Part shown: positions 7,921 through 15,708 of the stretch, piece by piece | Numbering within the stretch: position 1 is the stretch's first letter | How the letters are laid out: each line of letters opens with the position of its first letter | DNA from: Pseudomonadota bacterium | GTDB taxonomy: Bacteria > Pseudomonadota > Gammaproteobacteria > Burkholderiales > Eutrophovitaceae | Assembly: GCA_002704665.1 (NCBI GenBank) | Contig: PAHB01000008.1 | Span: 1 to 16,605, forward strand | Length of the DNA stretch: 16,605 nt | Direction of reading: 5' to 3' | Made by a program: the position numbers and the translations under genes | Notes under the pieces: model-generated | Database searches by the model: none | What the model was told of the DNA's origin: nothing | Seen by the model: the letters and a program-made list of their open reading frames with translations, nothing else

Positions 7921-9582
7921 TCAATTTTTTGTAGATATTTCCATATGAATATCAACTAACAAGGGCCCTTTCCTATCACTTGTCTCTTTTAATATTTGAC
8001 ATATATGCTCTTCACTGTTTGCTCGCACAGAGGGCACTCCCATCGATTGAGCCAGAGAGGTAAAATCGATTGCTGGGTCATTTAGGTTCATACCAATAAA
8101 GTTTTGAGTTCCCCTGAAAGATTGTAATCTTTGCTTTAATATTTCATATCCCTCATTGTTTAGAACTAGATATGTGATCGGAAGATTTAAGTGGGCTGCT
8201 GTCCAAAGTGCTTGAATTGAATACATGATGCTTCCGTCCCCGATAATAGCAACTATCGGTCTAGCGCCTGTCGCAAGACTAATTCCAATTGAACCACCAG
8301 CCGCAAATCCAATACCCCCAGACGCTAAACCAAAAAAACGATCCGAATTGCAAATGGGCAAAAAGCTGAGGAGAGTAGAGGTAGAACTTAGACCTTCTTC
8401 AACTATTACTGCATCTTTTGAAACGTGATCGCCAATAAGCATCATTAGACGTTCAGGATGAAAAAATTTAGTATTTCGATGATGCGCTAGTTTAGACGCT
8501 AAAATTATTTTATTTTGTTTCCAATTGAGTTCTTTATATTTTTCTACACGTTTTTTTGCATTGTTTTTTGATACTGCACATTGATTATGTTCAATTTGTG
8601 GTATGAGAGCTCTCAGAGTTTCCTTCACATTTGCGTTAATTGCCATCTCGGTCGGATAGTTTTTGCCAATTTCCCAATCTCTTTCCGAAATATGTACAAT
8701 TGGAATCCCCCTCGGAAGAGGATCGACTTTGCTCATTACTGACATTCTTAAAACATCTGCGCCAACTACAATTAACAAATCATGCGGTTCTAAAATTTGT
8801 TTTACCTTCTCCTGAATACGAGGTAAGTGCCCTTGAAAGCATTCATGGTCAGTCGAGAAATGTGCTCCATGCGGAACAGTTTGTTGCCATACTGGAGCCC
8901 CTACTAAAGTAGCAAACCTTCCTGCCTCGTCAAGCGCATTTGTGCTTGCTATTTCATGTCCTACAATAATTACCGGGTTCTTTGCTGCAAGAATTTTATT
9001 CGACAACTTATTTAAAATATCGTTTGAAGGGCGAATAGCTGTGTTTATACGGGTAGGTTCTTGAAGTGGATCATCAACATAATCATCTAAAATGTCTCCG
9101 GGAAGGCTTATAAAAACAGGACCTGTGGGAGGAGTTAGAGCAACTTTTGCAGCTCGGCGTACGATACGTTCTAAATCTTGGACTCTAGAAACTTCAATAG
9201 CCCATTTTACCATTGGCTGGGCAATTGGAACTAATGGGTCGTATAACATAGGTTCCATTAATCCATGTCCCTGTTCTTGCTGCCCTGCGGTGAGGATCAG
9301 TGGAGAGCCATGAAATTTGGCATTATATAGAGACCCCATTGCATTACCTAAGCCTGGCGCCACATGAACATTCGCAGCAGCAAGTTTCCCGGTTGCTCTT
9401 GAATAGCCATCAGCCATCGCGACTACGATAGCCTCTTGAAGGCCTAGGACATATTGTATCTTATCTTGATTACCCAATGCCTCCATTATTGCTAGTTCGG
9501 TAGTTCCTGGATTACCGAATAGAAATTTTATACCTTCGGTTTCTAAAATATCGATAAAATGTTTATGACCCTTTTGTTTCAT
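7921..9582 (-). CDS. Thiamine diphosphate-dependent enzyme, benzoylformate-decarboxylase-like
   Basis: A 553-residue ThDP enzyme with the three-domain pyruvate decarboxylase/acetolactate synthase fold. The Pyr domain has the cofactor-activating glutamate E50 in GLQEA and H73 in NVHVAPGLGNAMG, aligning with active-site H70 of benzoylformate decarboxylase. The PP domain has the ThDP/Mg motif from GDGS (448-451) to NN (475-476), with the MYSIQALWTAA stretch also like that enzyme. Differences: its serine S26 (NPGS) is threonine here (NPGTTE, T27), and the second catalytic histidine H281 has no evident counterpart in VLRMSVM (277-283). So a 2-keto acid decarboxylase or carboligase role is likely, but benzoylformate is not a safe substrate call. 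The ATG (9582) has AAAAGG upstream and overlaps the last 20 nt of glnS, implying translational coupling. Confidence 0.88.
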   Translation of the reverse strand: MKQKGHKHFIDILETEGIKFLFGNPGTTELAIMEALGNQDKIQYVLGLQEAIVVAMADGYSRATGKLAAANVHVAPGLGNAMGSLYNAKFHGSPLILTAGQQEQGHGLMEPMLYDPLVPIAQPMVKWAIEVSRVQDLERIVRRAAKVALTPPTGPVFISLPGDILDDYVDDPLQEPTRINTAIRPSNDILNKLSNKILAAKNPVIIVGHEIASTNALDEAGRFATLVGAPVWQQTVPHGAHFSTDHECFQGHLPRIQEKVKQILEPHDLLIVVGADVLRMSVMSKVDPLPRGIPIVHISERDWEIGKNYPTEMAINANVKETLRALIPQIEHNQCAVSKNNAKKRVEKYKELNWKQNKIILASKLAHHRNTKFFHPERLMMLIGDHVSKDAVIVEEGLSSTSTLLSFLPICNSDRFFGLASGGIGFAAGGSIGISLATGARPIVAIIGDGSIMYSIQALWTAAHLNLPITYLVLNNEGYEILKQRLQSFRGTQNFIGMNLNDPAIDFTSLAQSMGVPSVRANSEEHICQILKETSDRKGPLLVDIHMEISTKN

Positions 9583-11362
9583 TGGACCTTTTCCCCCAGG
9601 TGTCGCGTAGTGTGACGGTTCTATTGAAGATTGGCATATTATTTATCTCATCAAAGCAGTCCAAAATAAAATATCCGTGGCGTTCAAATTGAAATTGTTT
9701 TCCTAAGGGCGTATTTATCAGACTCGGTTCAACTAAAGCAGTTTTGACAGTTTTTGAATTTGGATTTAATTCTTTTAAAAAATCTTTTTTTGTAAGAGGG
9801 TCTGCGCTGAGAAAAAGTCGATCGAACAAATTGACTTTACACTTGATGGAGTGTCGCGATGATAACCAATGAATATTTCCTTTTACTTTTTCGGTATTAG
9901 ATTTTGATATACCTGATTTGGATTCTGGGAAATAACGGCAAAAAACCTTTTGTATTTTTCCATTCTCATCTTGATCATAACCGGTACACTCGACAATGAA
10001 GCCGTATTTGAGTCTAACTTTGTTACCAGGGTATAGTCGGAAAAATCCTTTGGGAGGATTTTTTTCAAAGTCTGTTTGTTCGATCCAAATTTCCTTCGTA
10101 AACAATATTTCTCGCTCCCCTTTTTTGGAATCCTTCGGGTGGTTGGTTGCGTTACACCTTTCTTCCAAATCATTCGGAAAGTTCTCTATGATGAGCTTCA
10201 GGGGATTAAGAATCAAAAATCTTCTGTCACAAGATTGATCTAAGATTTCTCTGACGGAGTCTTCGAGTTGTGTATAGTCAATAAGCGAATCGGATTTTGA
10301 CACTCCTATTTTTTCGCAAAACAGCTTAATGCCCTCAGGTGGATATCCCCTGCGTTTTACCCCCTCCAAGGTCGGCATTCGGGGATCGTCCCATCCATCC
10401 ACATGTTTTTCATCAACAAGTTGAATTAATTTTCTTTTGGATAGCACTACATGAGTTAGATTAAGGCGAGAAAATTCATATTGTTTTGGTAGAGGATCTT
10501 CCAAAATCTTGTAATTTACGAGTCTAGTCAAGATCCAATCATAAAGAACCCTATGATCTTCAAATTCGAGGGTGCACAAAGAATGGGTTATGTTTTCAAG
10601 TGCGTCAGATATACAATGCGTGTAATCGTACATGGGGTAAATACACCACTTTCCCCCGGTTTTGTGGTGTTTTTCGTGGCGAATCCTGTAAATCACAGGA
10701 TCTCTGAGGTTAATGTTTGGTGATTTCATATCGATCTTTAAACGCAAAACATGACTTCCATCTTTAAATTCCCCAAGTCGCATTTTTTCAAATATATCAA
10801 GATTCTCCTCGACAGATCGCGATCTGAAAGGGCTGTCAGTTCCTGGCGTTGTTAATGTTCCCCGATAATTTTTTATTTCGTCAAAGCTCATTGAATCTAC
10901 AAAGGCATCACCGTTTTTAATAAAAAGGATAGCAAAAGAGTATAAATATTCGAAGTAGTCGGAGGCAAAGAATAGTTGACGCTTCCAATCGAAACCGAGC
11001 CACTTCACGCTTCTTAAAATTGATTTTACGTACTTGTCATCTTCAGATATCGGGTTTGTGTCATCAAATCTCAAATGGCAAATTCCGTTGTAGTTTTCGG
11101 CAACTCCAAAATTAAGGCATATGGATTTAGCATGTCCCAAGTGCAGATATCCGTTTGGTTCTGGAGGAAAACGAGTGCGAATTCTTGCGGAATCTATGTT
11201 AGTGTAATTTGTAAACTCAGATGCTGGCGCTGGACTACCAGTCCATTTTCTCTCGGCAAAAGCATTCGTTTTGAGATCTTTCTCAATAATATTTCGGATG
11301 AAGTTTATCCCTGGTTTTTTAACCTCTCCCGATATTTTTTTCGTTTCACCTTTTTTTTTCAT
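9563..11362 (-). CDS. glnS: Glutaminyl-tRNA synthetase
   Basis: A 599-residue class I synthetase that charges tRNA-Gln with glutamine in the cytosol. The class I signature HLGH is at 74-77 within RFPPEPNGYLHLGHAKS, and the KMSKS counterpart VLSKRKL is at 306-312. CIYPMYDYTHCISDALENITHSL (240-262 region) and the C-terminal anticodon-binding beta-barrels, ending in FNRTVTLRDTWGK, are characteristic of GlnRS and distinguish it from GluRS. It is about 45 residues longer than E. coli GlnRS (554). Much of the excess is N-terminal, where a segment near 35-60 (FAERKWTGSPAPAS) sits between NFIRNII and the RFPPEPNG motif, as in Burkholderiales enzymes. ATG 11362 is followed by a run of nine A residues and has no clear ribosome-binding site. 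It lies 21 nt behind the enolase-superfamily gene, so it is probably read through from it. Confidence 0.97.
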   Translation of the reverse strand: MKKKGETKKISGEVKKPGINFIRNIIEKDLKTNAFAERKWTGSPAPASEFTNYTNIDSARIRTRFPPEPNGYLHLGHAKSICLNFGVAENYNGICHLRFDDTNPISEDDKYVKSILRSVKWLGFDWKRQLFFASDYFEYLYSFAILFIKNGDAFVDSMSFDEIKNYRGTLTTPGTDSPFRSRSVEENLDIFEKMRLGEFKDGSHVLRLKIDMKSPNINLRDPVIYRIRHEKHHKTGGKWCIYPMYDYTHCISDALENITHSLCTLEFEDHRVLYDWILTRLVNYKILEDPLPKQYEFSRLNLTHVVLSKRKLIQLVDEKHVDGWDDPRMPTLEGVKRRGYPPEGIKLFCEKIGVSKSDSLIDYTQLEDSVREILDQSCDRRFLILNPLKLIIENFPNDLEERCNATNHPKDSKKGEREILFTKEIWIEQTDFEKNPPKGFFRLYPGNKVRLKYGFIVECTGYDQDENGKIQKVFCRYFPESKSGISKSNTEKVKGNIHWLSSRHSIKCKVNLFDRLFLSADPLTKKDFLKELNPNSKTVKTALVEPSLINTPLGKQFQFERHGYFILDCFDEINNMPIFNRTVTLRDTWGKRSNETKGS

Positions 11363-11383
11363 AGCAACTAATTATTATCACTA

Positions 11384-12550
11384 TTAAACGTAGCTAGAAC
11401 CCTCAATAACAGGATGTTCCGTTAAAAATGTTTCGTCAACCTCGAGCCCAATCCCTGGCTTATCTAATGCTGTCACCATACCTTTATCATTGATTTGGTA
11501 TGGTTTCTCTTTTGTAAGATAATCGCGGAAAAGATTATTTTTTGAAACGTCAGCTTCAAAAAAACCACCATTATCAATAGACGAAAGTAAATGAATCGAT
11601 GCTGCCATGTTTAGTGCGGTTTTCGACGTGTGAGGATGGATTGGTATTTTCCATGAAGACGCGAGATTAGCAATTCGCATAACTTCTGTTAATCCACCTG
11701 ATTTGGATAAATCCGGCTGAAGATGGCTAACAACTTTATCCTCTATGAGACGATTAAATTCAAATCTAGTATAGTGGTTTTCACCTGCAGCCAAAGGTAC
11801 ATGTCCGATGTGTTTTGCTTCCCGGTAACTTCTGTAATCATGAGGTGGGAAGGGTTCTTCAAGCCAACTAATATTTAGTCTTTCTAGTATAGGCATTATA
11901 TTTCGCACATCTTCTAGCGTGTATGCCGTGTTTGCATCACTCATTAAAGTTATGTCGTCGCCAAAATAGTCTCGAACGGTTTCTAATCGACTTGCGTCTG
12001 CTTTCAGATTTTGACCAAGTCGAAGCTTGAGAGCTTTAAAACCAGAATCAATTAAAGGTTTAGCTTCTTCGACGAGTTGATCAGGTTCTTGGTAACCCAG
12101 GGCGATACCACCAGCATAAGACGGCACCTCTTTTTTATTACCGCCTAAAAGCTTGTAGAGAGGTAAGCCGATAGCTTTGCCGCGGATATCCCAAAGTGCT
12201 AGATCTAAACCTGATAGCGCCAAGCATGCAGCAGTTCCCATTCCATGGCTAGCAAGTTGGTTATGATAAATTTTCTGCCAAATATCAACGATATCATTAG
12301 CATTTTTATTTTCGATTAGGAGTTTTATGGTAGTGTTTACTAAATGCGCAATAGCGCCAGGACATCTTCCATGATGGGCTTCACCCCATCCCGTTATTCC
12401 GTTTTTTGTAGTAACTTTAATGATTACTGCATCGTTTTTGATCGAATTACCTATTCCTAGTTGGACGCGATTATTTTTTGCGATAGGGAATGAAATTGGA
12501 ATAGCTTTTATTTCGTGAATGATGAGTCCACTGTTTATTTCGTTTAACAT
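11384..12550 (-). CDS. Mandelate racemase/muconate lactonizing enzyme family protein (enolase superfamily)
   Basis: A 388-residue enolase-superfamily enzyme, predicted to abstract a proton alpha to a carboxylate, most often in acid-sugar dehydration or racemisation. The N-terminal capping domain (to about 130) precedes a TIM barrel. Metal ligands are D205 (SDANTAY), E231 (LEEP) and E257 (AGENH). The mandelate-racemase-type His-Asp dyad is visible as D280 (QPDLSKSGG) and H307 (HPHTSK). The lysine motif on strand two reads K175-L-R177 rather than K-x-K, so the usual second lysine base is arginine. E332 in FFEADVS occupies the expected C-terminal acid position. The ATG has TGAGGA about 9 nt upstream. 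The gene follows dsbD by 36 nt and precedes glnS by 21 nt. The exact substrate is unknown; a sugar-acid dehydratase is my best guess. Confidence 0.9.
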   Translation of the reverse strand: MLNEINSGLIIHEIKAIPISFPIAKNNRVQLGIGNSIKNDAVIIKVTTKNGITGWGEAHHGRCPGAIAHLVNTTIKLLIENKNANDIVDIWQKIYHNQLASHGMGTAACLALSGLDLALWDIRGKAIGLPLYKLLGGNKKEVPSYAGGIALGYQEPDQLVEEAKPLIDSGFKALKLRLGQNLKADASRLETVRDYFGDDITLMSDANTAYTLEDVRNIMPILERLNISWLEEPFPPHDYRSYREAKHIGHVPLAAGENHYTRFEFNRLIEDKVVSHLQPDLSKSGGLTEVMRIANLASSWKIPIHPHTSKTALNMAASIHLLSSIDNGGFFEADVSKNNLFRDYLTKEKPYQINDKGMVTALDKPGIGLEVDETFLTEHPVIEGSSYV

Positions 12551-12586
12551 TTTGTTAATTCCTCAAATTACCGCTATATTGTATTT

Positions 12587-14647
12587 CTATCGCAACATGC
12601 CTTCAACAGCACTGATTAGTATTTTTTTTGTAAGAATTTCTGGAAGAATTATAGGTTTAACACCGCCTGGTGGATATAGTACATATACTGGGATTCCACG
12701 TCGACCTAATTTCTTCAATGCTAACGAAATTGCAGGGTCATGATTCGTCCAGTCTGCTGTAAGCAGTGCGAAATCATATGAAATAAATAGGTCTTCAATT
12801 TCCCGAGAACGGAGCACCGTTCTCTTATTAAACTGACATGTTAGACACCATGCAGCAGTGAAATCAACGAAAATAGGACGATTAGCAATTGATTGTACCT
12901 TCTCGGGAGTCCACTTTTCCCAGCTAACAAGATTGGTATTATCAAGATTTTTATTTTTGGAGTAGTTTGGCCAAGAAACGAAAATTGATATGCCAACACA
13001 CACTATTGCAACTATATATATAGATTTTCTATGTGGAGTGTCAGAGTTTGCTTGAGTTTTCCCATACGCAAAAAGACTGGCGCCAAAAAAAGTAAGTCCG
13101 ATAAGAGTCTTTAGAACTCCATTTAATCCGACTTGATGTCCTAATACCCAAACTAACCAAACTACAGTTAGAAAAAGTGGAAAGGCAAACACTTGCTTAA
13201 TCGTTTGCATCCAATTTCCTGGCCTAGGTAACAATCGAAGCCAATCAGGTTTATACGAAAGAAGTAAGTAAGGAAGTGCCATTCCAACTCCAATTCCGGA
13301 ATAAATTGTAAAGCTCGTGATGATTGGTTGGGTTATTGAAAATCCTATCGCGGAACCCATCAGTGGTGCAGTGCACGGCGTTGCCACAAGTGTTGCTAAG
13401 AGTCCTGATAGGAAAGCACCAGCGTAATTTTTTTCACTAGCAATTGGTCCTATAGCTTTTTGTATCGATGATCCGAACGAAAATGTATCTAAAAAGCTGA
13501 GTGCCAGGAAGAAAAATAAAAAAATCAAACCGATAATAATAATCGGTGATTGAAGCTGGAAGCCCCAGCCTACCTCGATATTACGGATTAGCAGAAATTC
13601 CATGATGAAAAATATAATCCAAAAGGAAATCAATATACCTAACGCAAATAGTCCTCCTTGGAGGCGTATAGCATTGACATCAGAATTGGCTTTTTCAATA
13701 AAACCGAGAATTTTTATGCTAACTACGGGGAAAACGCATGGCATAAAGTTTAAAAGAAATCCCCCAATTAATGAAAAAATTAATGCAGTCCAAATCTCTG
13801 TTAAATTTGTTGAATTACCATTATTCAGTGGTGCAGCACTGGATATGTCTCTATCATTTATTTTTATCGTTTTACTGTATGAATTATCATAAAATTTCGA
13901 GTCGACATGTATTGTGCCGTTTATTTTTGAAGATTGCTTAATGAGGTCTAAACGCAGTAACCAAGCCTCCTCCTCTTCAATGATTGTTTCAGATCCCTCA
14001 GCAACGATGTTTTGCGTTTCTGGGAAAAAAGTTATTTTTTTCACCATGGGCAGAGCATCTTTATCTATTCTAATATGCAGGAACTCTTTTGTTACCCAAG
14101 ATTTGGCAAATGATTTGAGTAATGGTTGAGGCACCATGCCTCGTGCTATTTGTAATTCCTCAGCGCTAGTAAGGTTCCACTCGTTAGTATTTCCAACTTT
14201 TACTTCCTTGGATACCTTTTGTTCACCAGGGATGCAAATTTCTTTACATGCTAACCATTTAATTAAAGCATTGATTTGTATAGTATTCGACTGATAGTTG
14301 GGAGGGATTTTAATCGTAGATATTAGTATAACTTCGTCTTTGAATCCATAATTTACTAAATCTCCTACATATATCTTTTCCGGAGTCGGCCAGCTCATCT
14401 CTGACTTTATAACCTCTTCTGGCAGTTTCCATGATACGTGAGTGGAATAACCAGCCTCTCCGGGATTTTTCCAATAGGTGTGCCACCCGGTGGCCATTTG
14501 CATTTTGAAACCAACAGTTATCAATGAGTCCTTTGTCGTGGTAGTTTTATCAGTCAAAACTGTTACATTTACTTCACTGCAATTTGCTGGAGTGGTAGTC
14601 CAGAAAATTATAGATATAGCGACAAAAAAATAACGGAAAGAGAACAT
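12587..14647 (-). CDS. Thiol:disulfide interchange protein, DsbD/ScsB type
   Basis: A 686-residue membrane protein that carries reducing power from cytoplasmic thioredoxin across the inner membrane to periplasmic thiol partners. Residues 1-23 are a signal peptide ending near ANC|S. A periplasmic N-terminal domain follows, with a cysteine pair C134/C138 (LACKEICIP). The DsbD membrane domain (about 285-560, some eight helices) carries the redox pair C304 (FMPCVFP) and C425 (ATPCTAP). A C-terminal periplasmic thioredoxin-like domain has W-C601-L-T-C604 and a cis-proline motif GIP (651-653). The large N-terminal region and WHTYWKNPGEAG (55-66) resemble the ScsB/'DsbD family' group rather than classical E. 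coli DsbD (about 565 residues). No ribosome-binding site is obvious at the ATG. It is the first gene of a leftward run and diverges from birA. Confidence 0.92.
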   Translation of the reverse strand: MFSFRYFFVAISIIFWTTTPANCSEVNVTVLTDKTTTTKDSLITVGFKMQMATGWHTYWKNPGEAGYSTHVSWKLPEEVIKSEMSWPTPEKIYVGDLVNYGFKDEVILISTIKIPPNYQSNTIQINALIKWLACKEICIPGEQKVSKEVKVGNTNEWNLTSAEELQIARGMVPQPLLKSFAKSWVTKEFLHIRIDKDALPMVKKITFFPETQNIVAEGSETIIEEEEAWLLRLDLIKQSSKINGTIHVDSKFYDNSYSKTIKINDRDISSAAPLNNGNSTNLTEIWTALIFSLIGGFLLNFMPCVFPVVSIKILGFIEKANSDVNAIRLQGGLFALGILISFWIIFFIMEFLLIRNIEVGWGFQLQSPIIIIGLIFLFFFLALSFLDTFSFGSSIQKAIGPIASEKNYAGAFLSGLLATLVATPCTAPLMGSAIGFSITQPIITSFTIYSGIGVGMALPYLLLSYKPDWLRLLPRPGNWMQTIKQVFAFPLFLTVVWLVWVLGHQVGLNGVLKTLIGLTFFGASLFAYGKTQANSDTPHRKSIYIVAIVCVGISIFVSWPNYSKNKNLDNTNLVSWEKWTPEKVQSIANRPIFVDFTAAWCLTCQFNKRTVLRSREIEDLFISYDFALLTADWTNHDPAISLALKKLGRRGIPVYVLYPPGGVKPIILPEILTKKILISAVEGMLR

Positions 14648-14690
14648 GATTTTTATTTTACAATTAATCCGAGTTACTTTGGTGTTGTTT

Positions 14691-14696
14691 TATAAT
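14691..14696 (+). promoter_or_regulatory. Perfect -10 box (TATAAT) for birA
   Basis: A consensus TATAAT lies 13 nt before the birA ATG. The corresponding -35 region (about 14667-14674) has no clear TTGACA-like sequence. If used, transcription would start at about 14702-14704, giving a leader of only 6-8 nt. That fits the absence of a ribosome-binding site before birA. Confidence 0.45.
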
Positions 14697-14709
14697 ACTT
14701 TTTAAAAAT

Positions 14710-15708
14710 ATGAATAAACATCTATTATCTGTTGCAAAAACGCTAAATACGTCGGCTTTTCAAAGCATTGGTCAAATCTCCACGTTACTGCAGATTCCTC
14801 CAGTGAATGTTTTAGAAGCTATTAAAGAGCTTGAGAGGCTTAATTTTCCCATACGGTTCTCTGAGTGCCGGGGCTATAAATTGGTTCACCCAGTATACTG
14901 GTTGAATAGCAGTAAAATTTACCAGCAAATAGGGGTTCTCAAAAAGGCGTACAAAATTCAGGTCGTTGAGCAAACGAAGTCTACTAATTCGGATTTGCTC
15001 TCATATGATCCTAATGCTCATATGGTGGGTCATTCAGTTGTTAGGGTAGCTGAAATCCAAACTCATGGTAAGGGACGAAGGGGAAGGGAATGGTTAAGCG
15101 GAATCGGGGACTCCTTAACTTTTTCCATAATGAAAACCTTGTCTGTTCCTCAAAAATCCATTTCAGCGCTTTCACTTGTAGTAGGGCTGGCAATGGTTCG
15201 CGCCATTTCAGATTTGGGCGGGGTGGGATATTCCTTAAAGTGGCCTAACGACATTATGCGGCTAGGAAAAAAAGTAGGAGGCATTTTAATCGAACTTGGG
15301 AAGATTGAAAAAGAAAAAAGTTTGGTGATAATTGGTATTGGCATAAATGTTAGGCAAAAAAAAAGAAGTGGACGAGAAGGGTTATTATCAGTTGAAGACT
15401 TGTTTCAAGATGGTATGGAAGTTGATAGAAATAAAATCCTAGCAACTATTATAAAACATATCGATTCTGTGATTGATATATATGAAAACAAAGGCTTTAT
15501 GGTTTTAAAAAAAGAGTGGGAGAACCTACATCACTACCAAGGGAAAAAGGTGCAATTATCAATCAAAGAAGGTGATCAAAAAGTTGGCGTGGTAGTCGGT
15601 ATCGATCATACCGGTGCCTTGCTAATCAAAGATGGCAACCAAATTATCAAGGCTACTATTGGTGACATAAGCCTTAGAGCTATTAGTGAGGAAGGCTATG
15701 AAAAGTAA
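14710..15708 (+). CDS. birA: Bifunctional biotin--[acetyl-CoA-carboxylase] ligase / biotin operon repressor
   Basis: A 332-residue cytosolic enzyme that activates biotin with ATP and attaches it to the carrier domain of acetyl-CoA carboxylase. Residues 1-60 form a predicted winged-helix DNA-binding domain (IGQISTLLQIPPVNVLEAIKEL), so it may also repress biotin genes. The catalytic core has QTKSTNS (88-94), the biotinyl-AMP loop HGKGRRGR (119-126), KWPNDIM (177-183) and GGILIELG (190-197). A C-terminal SH3-like domain (about 275-325) ends the protein. Length and order match E. coli BirA (321). ATG 14710 has no Shine-Dalgarno sequence but sits close behind a consensus -10 box. The 3' end overlaps coaX by 11 nt, so the two are translationally coupled. 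Confidence 0.96.
   Translation: MNKHLLSVAKTLNTSAFQSIGQISTLLQIPPVNVLEAIKELERLNFPIRFSECRGYKLVHPVYWLNSSKIYQQIGVLKKAYKIQVVEQTKSTNSDLLSYDPNAHMVGHSVVRVAEIQTHGKGRRGREWLSGIGDSLTFSIMKTLSVPQKSISALSLVVGLAMVRAISDLGGVGYSLKWPNDIMRLGKKVGGILIELGKIEKEKSLVIIGIGINVRQKKRSGREGLLSVEDLFQDGMEVDRNKILATIIKHIDSVIDIYENKGFMVLKKEWENLHHYQGKKVQLSIKEGDQKVGVVVGIDHTGALLIKDGNQIIKATIGDISLRAISEEGYEK

Noticed and set aside
9563..11362. Glutamyl-tRNA synthetase or a tRNA-modifying GluQ-like paralogue
   Set aside because: The PPEPNGYLHLGHAKS motif, the CIYPMYDYTHCISDAL segment and the full C-terminal beta-barrel domains are specific to GlnRS.
464..11550. A TTTTGAAACGT motif repeated near 466, 8416 and 11540, which could suggest a dispersed regulatory repeat
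   Set aside because: All three lie inside leftward genes and encode Val-Ser-Lys in unrelated proteins (pepN, the ThDP enzyme, the enolase-superfamily enzyme). Shared codon use in AT-rich DNA explains them.
14577..14581. Lipobox at C23 of the DsbD-like protein (PANC)
   Set aside because: Asparagine directly before the cysteine and no L/V at -3 do not fit a lipobox. An ordinary signal-peptidase site after ANC fits better.
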